This document shows, one piece after another, positions 15,174 through 23,324 of a stretch of 64,000 nt of DNA (positions within the stretch are counted from its first letter, which is position 1; each line of letters starts with the position of its first letter). The DNA is from Rhizobiaceae bacterium (GTDB lineage Bacteria; Pseudomonadota; Alphaproteobacteria; Rhizobiales; Rhizobiaceae). The position numbers and the translations under genes were made by a program. The notes beneath the pieces were generated by a model. It had not been told where the DNA came from, searched no databases, and saw only the letters and a program-made list of their open reading frames with translations. Location of the stretch: the NCBI GenBank assembly GCA_017640615.1, contig JAEPQK010000001.1, positions 248,001 to 312,000 on the forward strand, in the 5' to 3' direction.

Positions 15174-17654
15174 ATGGATAGAACGACAAAAGAGCTGCGT
15201 ATGACGCTGCTCGAAAACGGCTACACGCCGCTCCCAAACCTCGACAAGCGCTGCATGTTGCCGAAATGGCCGACTGTTGAGGTCACACCCGAGCTGATCA
15301 ACACATGGGATCGTCGCAACAAACGCTTCGACGCGACCGGTCTGCGCGTGCAGGACGGCCTCGCCGTGATCGACTTCGACATCGACCACGACGAGGAGAC
15401 GATGGACGCCATCGTCGAGGAGATCGAGAAGATACCGGGGCTGGAGGAGCTGTCGCAGACAGCGCTGATCCGCTTCGGTAAAGGGACCAAGGAGGCATGG
15501 TTTGTCCAGACAGATGAAACCTTCAGTCGTATACACTCGCGCAACTGGGTCGCCCCCGGCGATAGCGAGGATGATGCTACGCATATGGTCGAATGCTTCG
15601 GGGGTCTCTCTCCCCGGCAATTTGGGGCGTTTGGCGCCCACAGTCGTGGCCCAGACGGCACGGTACTTCGCAATTACACGTGGGATGGTCCATCCCCTGC
15701 CGACACCCCAAAACGACAACTGCCGACGCTAACCAAAAAGCAGTTTTCAAAGCTCGTCGATACAGTCAGCGAGACGCTGAAGGCGCGCGGCTTCACTGCG
15801 GTCGAGCGCTCGACTTCGGGCGAGAACGACACTGTCCGGGTCTACGACCTGACCGAGGATATGGTCTTCAACATGGCTGATGGTCGCCGGCTGACGCTCG
15901 CCGAGCTGCGCATTGCAGCGACCGGTGGCAGGGAAGAGCTGCGTTGTAGTGCGAGTTGGTTCCAGCCGGGAGCCCAGAACAGGACGCGGTGCCTGGTAGG
16001 AACGACGAAAAAAGAGAACTTGTTTGTCTGGGAATCCGCCGCTTGCCAGACACACATGGAGAAGTCGCTGGAGCCGTGCGACCTCGATCTCGACAAGGTT
16101 TCGGCCGAGCTTTCCAAGTTGCAGGATCGATCAAATGAGAGTTTCCGGAATGTGCTGCTTCCCGCATCTTCGTTGAGTGACGGCGGCGTCACTCTTGGTG
16201 TCCATCAAGTCGCTGCCCAGCTTATTCGGGACTACGCTCTTTGTCCTAGTCAACCGTCGGCCTGTTGCGTGCCGATAGAATCGCGAGATCCCAACGCCGG
16301 CGTCTCGCTTCAGATGTTCAAGGTACAGTTTCGACCCTACGCAGAATATGGCGAAGTCGGTCCCAGGGGAGGGAAGCCGTCTTTGGTTCATCCAGTCGAT
16401 CTATGGCTTGCAAGCAAGGATAAGGTGATCGTGGGAGGGCTGAGAACGCGACCAGACAAGCCTTGCCCTACCTTTTCGGAAGATGGCGCCACATTCATAA
16501 ATACCTACCGCCGGCCCGAGTTTGATTGCACCGGCGGCGACACATCGCTTGGTCTGGAATTTCTTGAGCATCTCGTCCCCAACCGTGAGGAGCGCACCTG
16601 GTTCCTGCAGTGGCTCTCGTTCAAATATCAAAATCCGCACATTCCGGGCCCAGCAATCGTGATGGTCGCCCATCAGAAATTCGGAACTGGGCGAGGGACA
16701 CTGTTCAAACTGCTCGAACACCTGCTCGACTATCGCTATGTCCGGCATTTGTCCTTTGATACCTTTACCGGCAAGACCTATCAGTCACAGTACAACGAGT
16801 TCCTAGCCAATGCAGTTTTGGTCTGTGTAGACGAGTCATCTGAGTCGACGGACGCTTCGCTGTTTCGTACAAAGCGCAATACGTACGAGCACCTGAAAGA
16901 GCTCGTTGACCCGAGCCCAAAGCGACGTGAGATCCGAGTGAAGGGACGCGACAACTACTGGGCTCTGTCTCCGACCAGTTTTATCATCGCCACTAACCAC
17001 CTAGATGCACTCCCTCTGCCCGACAACGATCGAAGGTTTGCTGTTCTCGAGAATGGTGGAACTAATGATGAGGCATATTGGAAACGTGTTCACGAGTGGA
17101 TTGACAATCCATCCAACTGCGCAGCGTTTGCGCACCATCTGAGCTCAATAGAATTGATCGGGTATAGTCCCTATTCGCCGCCGCCGTCATTTCGGGCCAA
17201 GACGCGCATGGCCGATGCTGCGAAGAGCGATATCGATCGTGCGTTTGAGCTTGCGGTCAAGCTGATGCCAAGTCCCGTGATGACCGTCGATCAGCTAGCT
17301 GCAGCTATGAGGCGCGCACGGGACGAAGACGACCTTCGGTTCCCTCCACGCTGGGACGGTCTTGTTAAGCGCCTGGCTGAAAGAAATCTATTCCGCGTAG
17401 GTGAAATCCGCGGACGGAACTCATTGCCTCAGATTAAGGGGAAGCGCGCACCAGCGTTCGCCCGAACGCAATCCGACGCGGACAATTTCACGAGCGGCCC
17501 TGCAAAAGTGTTGCGGGATTCGCTCCAGGCAAACGATCAAGTAGATAAAAGTGAACGGTCCATTCACCCTGGCCGCCGGTTGGCGCAACTCATGACCGCT
17601 CGGGGCGCATCGCAGCAGCAGTTGATGCAAACACGAAACAGCACAAGCCATTGA
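15174..17654 (+). CDS. PrimPol-helicase replication protein of a satellite-like element
   Basis: The 826-residue protein joins an N-terminal archaeo-eukaryotic primase/polymerase-like domain to a C-terminal helicase of the DUF5906/SF3 type. VIDFDIDHD at 65-73 supplies the DxD metal motif of PrimPol; near residue 500 HQKFGTGRGT is a modified Walker A, and VLVCVDESSE near 547 is the Walker B strand. This layout is common in plasmid- and P4-like satellite elements, where one protein opens and primes the origin. The nearby repeat block may be that origin. It implies that at least part of this island could replicate after excision. Confidence 0.78.
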   Translation: MDRTTKELRMTLLENGYTPLPNLDKRCMLPKWPTVEVTPELINTWDRRNKRFDATGLRVQDGLAVIDFDIDHDEETMDAIVEEIEKIPGLEELSQTALIRFGKGTKEAWFVQTDETFSRIHSRNWVAPGDSEDDATHMVECFGGLSPRQFGAFGAHSRGPDGTVLRNYTWDGPSPADTPKRQLPTLTKKQFSKLVDTVSETLKARGFTAVERSTSGENDTVRVYDLTEDMVFNMADGRRLTLAELRIAATGGREELRCSASWFQPGAQNRTRCLVGTTKKENLFVWESAACQTHMEKSLEPCDLDLDKVSAELSKLQDRSNESFRNVLLPASSLSDGGVTLGVHQVAAQLIRDYALCPSQPSACCVPIESRDPNAGVSLQMFKVQFRPYAEYGEVGPRGGKPSLVHPVDLWLASKDKVIVGGLRTRPDKPCPTFSEDGATFINTYRRPEFDCTGGDTSLGLEFLEHLVPNREERTWFLQWLSFKYQNPHIPGPAIVMVAHQKFGTGRGTLFKLLEHLLDYRYVRHLSFDTFTGKTYQSQYNEFLANAVLVCVDESSESTDASLFRTKRNTYEHLKELVDPSPKRREIRVKGRDNYWALSPTSFIIATNHLDALPLPDNDRRFAVLENGGTNDEAYWKRVHEWIDNPSNCAAFAHHLSSIELIGYSPYSPPPSFRAKTRMADAAKSDIDRAFELAVKLMPSPVMTVDQLAAAMRRARDEDDLRFPPRWDGLVKRLAERNLFRVGEIRGRNSLPQIKGKRAPAFARTQSDADNFTSGPAKVLRDSLQANDQVDKSERSIHPGRRLAQLMTARGASQQQLMQTRNSTSH

Positions 17655-17788
17655 TAATACATCGCTTCCTCAGTAAGTGTTGCACTGTTGTAGAGTTCTT
17701 TGTCGAAGTTTCAGCTAAGCCAGAAAGAGACGCTTTGGGTTCTGCAGAAGCTCCCAGCGGACCAGCAACACTGCAACAGTGGTCCTCG

Positions 17789-18019
17789 CTATTGGCGCTC
17801 TTGCTGACCTGGTTGGGTCTGGAGCATGGCCGCCGGCTCTACGTTGAGTGCTTGTGCAATGTGCCAGAGTGTGACGACGGTTGGGTTTCGCTTCCCCTGC
17901 TCTAATCCGCTGACATAGGCGCGGTCGACCCCCATCAAATCGGCTACGGCGCGTTGCGACAGGCCGGCTTGCATTCGAAGCCTCCTAAAGTTCTCGCCTA
18001 CGACTTGCCGCATGTCCAT
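17789..18019 (-). CDS. XRE-family helix-turn-helix regulator
   Basis: This 76-residue protein is a single Cro/CI-type HTH: GLSQRAVADLMGVDRAYVS covers the two helices of the DNA reader, and EQGKRNPTVVTLWHIAQAL completes the five-helix fold. It is convergent with the PrimPol-helicase gene and divergent from the unknown gene at 18087. A perfect palindrome overlaps its own start codon, which suggests autoregulation. There is no clear ribosome binding site, so it may be translated from a leaderless or weakly initiated message. Confidence 0.85.
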   Translation of the reverse strand: MDMRQVVGENFRRLRMQAGLSQRAVADLMGVDRAYVSGLEQGKRNPTVVTLWHIAQALNVEPAAMLQTQPGQQERQ

Positions 18020-18069
18020 CGGACATGGGTCGCAAGTTGTGCACTCTAATGCGACGCACTAAAGTGCAC
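18011..18069. promoter_or_regulatory. Two palindromes in the divergent XRE / unknown-gene promoter
   Basis: CATGTCC and GGACATG form a perfect inverted repeat with a three-base spacer at 18011-18027, covering the XRE start codon. GTGCACT (18039-18045) and AGTGCAC (18063-18069) form a second with a 17-base spacer. Both are the size of XRE-type operators and lie between divergent genes. Confidence 0.5.
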
Positions 18070-18086
18070 CTCATATGGAGGTGCCA

Positions 18087-19034
18087 ATGTGGCCTTTTGC
18101 GAGCCGAAGTACCTCTCTCTCAAAAACGCCCATGCCATTTTGGGAGGTTTCGGTTGGTGCCAACGAGAATTGGACCGTTTGGCCTAACGGGAATCTGCCG
18201 TTAGCTTTTCCCAAGACCACCTTCTCTAGGCTGCTACGTTCGATGTTAGGTGAAAGTGCATACTCGCGGTTCGCATTGCAACGGATCGGCTCACTTGTAG
18301 TTCAACCTGGGCGAGCGCCAACAGCAAGCCAGCGAAAAGGCAACAGTGAATTGGGTGAGATCCTGGTGGAATTCGACCAGGCCTTAACCGCATGGCGAGA
18401 TGCGACCATGGATCGATTCGTTCACTTGCCGACGTTTCTATTCTTCGGTGATGATGCGGTGAAAGCACTTCGCGCATCGGCCAGATACATGACTTTGTCA
18501 GCGAGAGCTGACCTCGATTGGGTGGAGGTTTCCGTCGGAAATCACGCCAAAGGAACATTGGTGTTGGAGAAGGGTCGATTTGACGGCGAGCGTGAACCGA
18601 CCGCATGCATTGCGAATAGGCAGGTCAAGTTTGCTCTTGGCACATTACCTACTCTCGAGGTGAACACTTCAGACAGCAGCTTTGCGATGGGCGCCCGCGA
18701 ATTCTCACCTCTCTCGCCGACCGATGTCGCCGATCTGGCCGCAAGGCGCCCTATCGCGGAGTTTGTACTGATGCTTATCGCGAATTTCATTGCAGAGTTC
18801 GGCTTCAGGCAAGACGCAGACTGGAAGCAACTAACCAATCAGTTTTTGCCCGCTCACCTTGCTTATGCAGAAGCGCGCGAATCTGAACCCATTCCTCCCA
18901 TCCGGATCGGCGGCAAGCTCTCTCTTGAAGAGCAGGTTTCCGCCGTAGTGGAATGGGCTTATCACGCAGGAGTACTGTGTAGGCTCCTACTTTGGCTCGA
19001 TGGGGCATTTGCGGACGGGCAGGGCGGACGCTGA
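18087..19034 (+). CDS. Unrecognised 315-residue protein
   Basis: I do not recognise this protein. I start at ATG 18087 because GGAGGTG lies just upstream; another ATG at 18075 is in frame but lacks such a site. The product is soluble, with no signal peptide or membrane segment, and mixes beta-rich stretches (FWEVSVGANENWTVW near the N-terminus) with a helical C-terminus. It is divergent from the XRE regulator and shares its operator region, and the resolvase gene converges on it. Within a mobile replication module such cargo is often a defence or anti-competition gene, but nothing in the sequence shows that. Confidence 0.7.
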   Translation: MWPFASRSTSLSKTPMPFWEVSVGANENWTVWPNGNLPLAFPKTTFSRLLRSMLGESAYSRFALQRIGSLVVQPGRAPTASQRKGNSELGEILVEFDQALTAWRDATMDRFVHLPTFLFFGDDAVKALRASARYMTLSARADLDWVEVSVGNHAKGTLVLEKGRFDGEREPTACIANRQVKFALGTLPTLEVNTSDSSFAMGAREFSPLSPTDVADLAARRPIAEFVLMLIANFIAEFGFRQDADWKQLTNQFLPAHLAYAEARESEPIPPIRIGGKLSLEEQVSAVVEWAYHAGVLCRLLLWLDGAFADGQGGR

Positions 19035-19046
19035 GCTAGTGCTCTG

Positions 19047-19586
19047 CTATATCCTGCTCACAGTGCTCGCACTGACATTGTAGCTTCGGGCGATTTCCCT
19101 GACGCTTTCGCCGGCTGACTTGCGGCGCGCGATCTCGGCCCGCTGGAACGGCGTTAGTTTGAAAGGGCGCCCCAGGCTCTGGCCTCGGGCTCTGGCCCGT
19201 TCACGTCCTTCTGCGGTTCGGGATCGGATAAGTTCGCGCTCGAACTCGGCCAGACCGCCGAGCACGGTGAGCATCAGTCGACCATGCGGGGTCGTGGTAT
19301 CGGCCCACGGATCGGCCAGTGACTTGAACGCCGCACCGTTGTCCGACAGTGAACCCAAAATATTGAGCAGGTCGCGTGTCGATCGAGCCAGCCGGTCCAG
19401 CCTGGTAACCACGACTACATCGTCGCGACCAACAGCGCTCAATAGCCTCTTCAACTGAGGCCGACTTGGTTGAGCGCCGCTGACCTTCTCGACGAACAGC
19501 CGATCACAACCGGCAGCTTTCAAAGCCGCTCGCTGCGCATCGAGCGATTGGCCCTCCGTGGAGACGCGTGCATAGCCGTATATCAT
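19047..19586 (-). CDS. Serine recombinase (Tn3-type resolvase)
   Basis: The 179-residue protein is a small resolvase/invertase. YARVST places the catalytic Ser at position 9; VVVTRLDRLARSTRDL and GGLAEFERELIRSRTAEGR are the conserved catalytic and dimer segments; a C-terminal HTH (SVREIARSYNVSASTVSRI) reads DNA. It ends directly after that motif, a little short of many relatives. It converges with the unknown gene 12 bases away. Upstream lies an inverted repeat that could be its res site. No transposase is nearby, so it probably resolves multimers or is the last piece of a transposon. Confidence 0.88.
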   Translation of the reverse strand: MIYGYARVSTEGQSLDAQRAALKAAGCDRLFVEKVSGAQPSRPQLKRLLSAVGRDDVVVVTRLDRLARSTRDLLNILGSLSDNGAAFKSLADPWADTTTPHGRLMLTVLGGLAEFERELIRSRTAEGRERARARGQSLGRPFKLTPFQRAEIARRKSAGESVREIARSYNVSASTVSRI

Positions 19587-19592
19587 GCGGTT

Positions 19593-19657
19593 TTATGCAA
19601 CAGACTAATGCAACAAGCAAGCCATTGAATTTGCCCGCATCTCGACGTGTTGCATAA
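19593..19657. repeat. Inverted repeat upstream of the resolvase, possible res site
   Basis: TTATGCAACA (19593-19602) faces TGTTGCATAA (19648-19657) as a perfect 10-bp inverted repeat across 45 bases, with another ATGCAACA at 19608-19615. The block begins seven bases upstream of the resolvase start codon, the usual place for a res site with several subsites. Confidence 0.45.
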
Positions 19658-19757
19658 GTCTTGATTTATGAAACAGGGACGGTGACGCCGTGCGGTGTCC
19701 CACGGTGCGACATCCTTACGCGGTGAAGTGCGCCCGATCGCCGCCAGGTAATGGCGG

Positions 19758-20120
19758 ATGCAAAAACTCACCATCTGGTTTGACGGATCGTGCCCGCTCT
19801 GCAGGAGCGAGATCGTGCTGATGAAGCGCCTCGATCGGCGCGGCGCCATCGAATTCATCGATATCTCGACAGCAACGGACGACGAGTGCCCCGTTGACCG
19901 TTCCCAACTGCTCGCAAGCTTCCATGCCATGGAGGAGGGCGCCTTGCTCTCAGGCGCCGGCGCCTTTGCTGCAATGTGGCGAGCGATACCACTCCTGCGC
20001 CCTTTGGGGCTGTTGGCGCGCATCCCGCTTGTGCTGAGATTGCTGGAGCGTTCCTACGTGACGTTCCTCCTCGTTCGCCCAAGGCTACAGCGTTGGGCCA
20101 GCCGGACTTCGACTGCATGA
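19758..20120 (+). CDS. DUF393 (DCC family) thiol-disulfide oxidoreductase-like protein
   Basis: The 120-residue protein starts WFDGSCPLCRSE, the D-x-x-C-x-x-C signature of the DCC/DUF393 family (Cys12 and Cys15), which is predicted to have a thioredoxin-like redox role. Length is typical. It overlaps the DUF427 gene by four bases (ATGA), so the two are co-translated. In many proteobacteria these genes sit with an SDR gene and a photolyase; here the photolyase is missing. Confidence 0.82.
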   Translation: MQKLTIWFDGSCPLCRSEIVLMKRLDRRGAIEFIDISTATDDECPVDRSQLLASFHAMEEGALLSGAGAFAAMWRAIPLLRPLGLLARIPLVLRLLERSYVTFLLVRPRLQRWASRTSTA

Positions 20121-20614
20121 GGCGCATAGCCGATCCAGTCAGGCCGGGTCAGGAGAGCGTCTGGTCCTACCCGCGGCCTGCCATCGCTGCGCCGAGCCGC
20201 AGTCACATCGTGATCGAGCATGCGGGCAGGAAGATTGCGGAGACCAGGGCGGCTGTGAGAACGCTCGAGACCAGCCACCCCCCGACTTATTACATACCAC
20301 CGGTCGACATCGCTCCTGACGTGCTACGCAGATCAAGCGGCGGCACCACTCTGTGCGAGTGGAAGGGAACGGCGGTCTACTGGGATGTGGTCGTGGGTGA
20401 AGCTGTGCTTCCTCGGGCTGGCTGGAGCTATCCCCATCCAACCTCGGCCTTTGCCCTACTGCGTGACCATGTGGCATTTTACGCTGGACCATTCGACCGG
20501 TGCATTCTGGACGGTGAAACAGTGACGCCCCAACCGGGAGAATTCTACGGCGGTTGGATCACGAGCCGGTTGGCTGGACCATTCAAAGGCGAGCCCGGAA
20601 CGATGGGCTGGTGA
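20117..20614 (+). CDS. DUF427 domain protein
   Basis: Starting at the ATG that overlaps the DUF393 stop, the product has 165 residues and contains VWSYPRPAIA, YYIPPVDI and CEWKGTAVYWDV, followed by AWSYPHP-like and FYAGPFDRC segments. These are the repeated signatures of DUF427, a small beta-rich family of unknown function. The full set of family motifs is present, including the C-terminal GEFYGGW. The function is unknown; the operon with DUF393 hints at a redox or stress role. Confidence 0.82.
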   Translation: MRRIADPVRPGQESVWSYPRPAIAAPSRSHIVIEHAGRKIAETRAAVRTLETSHPPTYYIPPVDIAPDVLRRSSGGTTLCEWKGTAVYWDVVVGEAVLPRAGWSYPHPTSAFALLRDHVAFYAGPFDRCILDGETVTPQPGEFYGGWITSRLAGPFKGEPGTMGW

Positions 20615-20762
20615 TCGGATGATGATGATCTGCCGACAGGTTGGGTTCAGTCGGTTCCCGCGCAGCGGGATCGAAATAATGTGTCTATGCACATGACCCC
20701 ATCAAGACCCCTATCGTTTGAGCGAGACGTTCGGCGCGCTGCGCTGGCGGCACAAACCCGAC

Positions 20763-21482
20763 ATGCCTTTTGAAATTGAACGTGCAATCGTCGTGGGCGC
20801 GTCGGGTGGCATCGGCGGCGCGCTCGCGACTGCGCTGGCCAGAAATGGAACGACGGTGCAGGCCCTGTCGCGTCGTGGAGTTGCAACGGATCCGAGGCTT
20901 GTAGCCGGGACCATCGATATCGAGGACGAGGCAAGCATCGCCAGCGCGGCAGATTCCATTCGACCCGAAGGACCCGTAGACCTTGTAGTGGTGGCTACCG
21001 GGTTGCTACACGCCGAAGGGGTTGCCCCCGAAAAAAGCTATCGCCATCTCTCGGCTGCTGCGTTCGAGCGATATTTCTCGGTCAACGCGACGGGGCCGGC
21101 GCTGGTCGCCAAGCACTTCCTACCGCTGCTTCACCGGGATCGGCCAACGTTGTTTGCCGCCCTTTCGGCCAGGGTCGGCAGCATTGGCGACAACAGGCTT
21201 GGCGGCTGGTACGGCTACCGCGCTTCCAAGGCAGCGCTCAACATGATCGTAAAGTCGCTTGCCATCGAACTGGCCAGATCGCACCCGCAAGCGGTTTGCG
21301 TCGCACTGCATCCAGGGACTGTCGCAACGGACCTTAGCCAGCCCTTCCAGAAGCGCGTGCCGGCCGACAAGCTCTTCTCGCCTGGAGCCGCTGCCACGTC
21401 CCTGCTTGAGGTGATCGCAGGCCTCAGCGCATCACAAAGCGGCTGTGTCTTCGCATGGGATGGATCAGAGATCGAGCCATAG
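20763..21482 (+). CDS. Short-chain dehydrogenase/reductase (C-factor-like SDR)
   Basis: The 239-residue protein has an SDR nucleotide-binding motif GASGGIGG at 12-19, an N-A-T-G-P segment, and the catalytic YRASK. It resembles the CsgA/C-factor-type SDRs that accompany DUF393 and DUF427 genes. I use ATG 20763; a TTG start at 20718 would add 15 residues. It is about 150 bases downstream of DUF427, same strand. The substrate is not known. Confidence 0.85.
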   Translation: MPFEIERAIVVGASGGIGGALATALARNGTTVQALSRRGVATDPRLVAGTIDIEDEASIASAADSIRPEGPVDLVVVATGLLHAEGVAPEKSYRHLSAAAFERYFSVNATGPALVAKHFLPLLHRDRPTLFAALSARVGSIGDNRLGGWYGYRASKAALNMIVKSLAIELARSHPQAVCVALHPGTVATDLSQPFQKRVPADKLFSPGAAATSLLEVIAGLSASQSGCVFAWDGSEIEP

Positions 21483-21599
21483 CGCAAACGCTATGTCCGC
21501 TTTTGCGCCTCCATACTCGCCGTTCGGGGCGTCTGAATCAATTCCGGAAGCCGACATTTCCGATCATTGTTGTCCTAGAAGATGCGCTCAGAAATGGCT

Positions 21600-21626
21600 C
21601 CTTGAACGCCGAATAATTGTTCAAGG
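21600..21626. terminator. Inverted repeat between convergent SDR and ABC genes
   Basis: CCTTGAAC (21600-21607) and GTTCAAGG (21619-21626) form a perfect 8-bp stem with an 11-base loop between the SDR gene and the ABC ATPase gene, which converge here. There is no T-run, so a termination role is only likely from position. The rest of 21483-21731 shows nothing. Confidence 0.3.
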
Positions 21627-21731
21627 AATCTGGGCTCGCGAGTGTCATAGCAGGCCTTGAGCGGCGGTTTTGAAAGGCGTCTCGCTACAACAACCTGAAG
21701 GCTTCTGACATCGAGGTTCGGCCGACGATGT

Positions 21732-22517
21732 CTAGTTCCTTACGGATGCTCGCACCTCGTCCTCGATCAGTTTCCAGATGCGATCGACGAGCCCAACGAA
21801 GTCCTGCGTTCGCTTCACATCGAGTTCGCGAGGCCGCGCGAGCGGAATGGCGATCCGCTCCCGCACCGTGCCCGGCCTCGCGCTGAACACGATCACCTCG
21901 TCGGACAGGAAGACGGCCTCATCGATCTGGTGCGTGATCAAGAGAATGGTCTTGCCGCTTTGCATCCAAATGCGAAGGAGCTCCGTCTGCATGATCTCGC
22001 GGGTCTGTGCGTCCAACGCGGCGAAGGGTTCGTCGAGTAGTAGAATGTCGGGATCGACCGCAAGGCCGCGGGCGACGTTTACCCGCTGGCGCATGCCGCC
22101 GGAGAGTTGATGGGGATACTGCTCTTCGAACCCGGTGAGCCCGGTGAGGTCGATGAAATACTGGGCCTTCTTGGCCGCCTCGCGCCACTTCACCCCCGCA
22201 AGTGTGAGGCCGTAGGCGACGTTCTGGATCACCGTCTTCCAGGGAAGCAGGGAATCGTTCTGAAACACGACCGCACGGTCGGGCCCCGGCTTCGTCACCA
22301 CCTTGCCGTTGACCGTCACCGCCCCGCGGTCCGGCGCGAGCAGCCCGTCGATGATGCGCAGCAGCGTGGACTTGCCGCTGCCGCTTGCGCCCACAATCGA
22401 CACGAAGGAGCCGCGCTCGATGTCGATGTCGATGTTCCTGAGTGCGACGATCTCCGGCTGGTTGCGGCGCGGGAACGACTTCGCGACACCGCTGATTTCC
22501 AGTATCCTGTCGGTCAT
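21732..22517 (-). CDS. ABC transporter ATP-binding protein (SsuB/TauB type)
   Basis: This 261-residue ATPase powers an importer of the nitrate/sulfonate/taurine class. Walker A (GASGSGKSTLL) is near residue 40, the Q-loop is FQNDSLLPW, the signature is LSGGMRQRV, and Walker B is LLLDEPFAALD. ATG 22517 is chosen since GGAGGA is just upstream and the codon overlaps the permease stop (ATGA). It is the last gene of a minus-strand set with the permease, hydantoinase-like enzyme, CobW GTPase and binding protein, so the importer probably brings in their substrate. Confidence 0.9.
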   Translation of the reverse strand: MTDRILEISGVAKSFPRRNQPEIVALRNIDIDIERGSFVSIVGASGSGKSTLLRIIDGLLAPDRGAVTVNGKVVTKPGPDRAVVFQNDSLLPWKTVIQNVAYGLTLAGVKWREAAKKAQYFIDLTGLTGFEEQYPHQLSGGMRQRVNVARGLAVDPDILLLDEPFAALDAQTREIMQTELLRIWMQSGKTILLITHQIDEAVFLSDEVIVFSARPGTVRERIAIPLARPRELDVKRTQDFVGLVDRIWKLIEDEVRASVRN

Positions 22518-23302
22518 GCGTTCCTCCACGGCGCCAGTCTTGTCTCGAGCGACTGGAATATCATCGAACCGACCAGGCCCATCGCGCCGAGCACGATGAC
22601 GTAGGTGAGCAGGGTCGCCGTGTCGAAGGTTTGGCCCGCCGCCATGACCGCGAATCCGAAACCGGCAAAGGATCCGAAGAACTCGGCCACAACGATCCCG
22701 ACAAGCGCCCGGGCCCAGGCAACGCGGACGCCGCTGACGATGAAAGGGAGGGCATATGGGAATGTCACGGTGGCGAAGACCTGCAGCGGTGTCGCGTTGA
22801 AGGATTTCGCCGCCTCGATGAGGTTCTTGTCGGCCGCGCGAAGGCCCGCTTCGGTGGTCACGATGACCGGAAAGACCGCGACCAGCAGCACGAGAACAAA
22901 TTTCGACGTCAGGCCGAGGCCGAGCCAGGCGATGAACAGTGGCGCCAGCGCGATGATCGGCACCGAATTAAGTGCCGAAAGCAGCGGCCCCACCATCAGC
23001 GACACCACCCGATTCGACGCCAGGATGAGCCCTGTGATCACGCCGATAGCGACGGCGACGGGAAAGGAGGTTCCGACGGCCATCACGGTCGCTACGGCGT
23101 TCTTCCACATGGCGCCGCTGCCGATCTCGCGGCCGAACGCTTGGAGCACTTCGCGTGGCGGCACCAACAGCATCCGGTTTTGGACGATGGTCATGGTCAG
23201 CACCTGCCAGACGGCGAGCACGAACAATGTCGAGATCACGAGGCGGGCTATGCCCGCCCCCGTGGAATCCTGATTGAGATAGTCGTAGAAGCTACGCCAC
23301 AT
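22514..23302 (-). CDS. ABC transporter permease (SsuC/TauC type)
   Basis: The 262-residue membrane protein has about six hydrophobic segments and the EAA loop (EAAKSFNATPLQVFATV) that docks on the ATPase, as in SsuC/TauC/NrtB permeases. It begins 22 bases after the amidohydrolase and overlaps the ATPase by four bases. Together with the 321-residue binding protein upstream it makes a full importer. The family handles sulfonates, taurine, nitrate, cyanate, hydroxymethylpyrimidine and similar; the neighbouring enzymes suggest an organic nitrogen compound. Confidence 0.9.
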   Translation of the reverse strand: MWRSFYDYLNQDSTGAGIARLVISTLFVLAVWQVLTMTIVQNRMLLVPPREVLQAFGREIGSGAMWKNAVATVMAVGTSFPVAVAIGVITGLILASNRVVSLMVGPLLSALNSVPIIALAPLFIAWLGLGLTSKFVLVLLVAVFPVIVTTEAGLRAADKNLIEAAKSFNATPLQVFATVTFPYALPFIVSGVRVAWARALVGIVVAEFFGSFAGFGFAVMAAGQTFDTATLLTYVIVLGAMGLVGSMIFQSLETRLAPWRNA

Positions 23303-23324
23303 GCCCTTTCCAGCCCGCCTTCGC

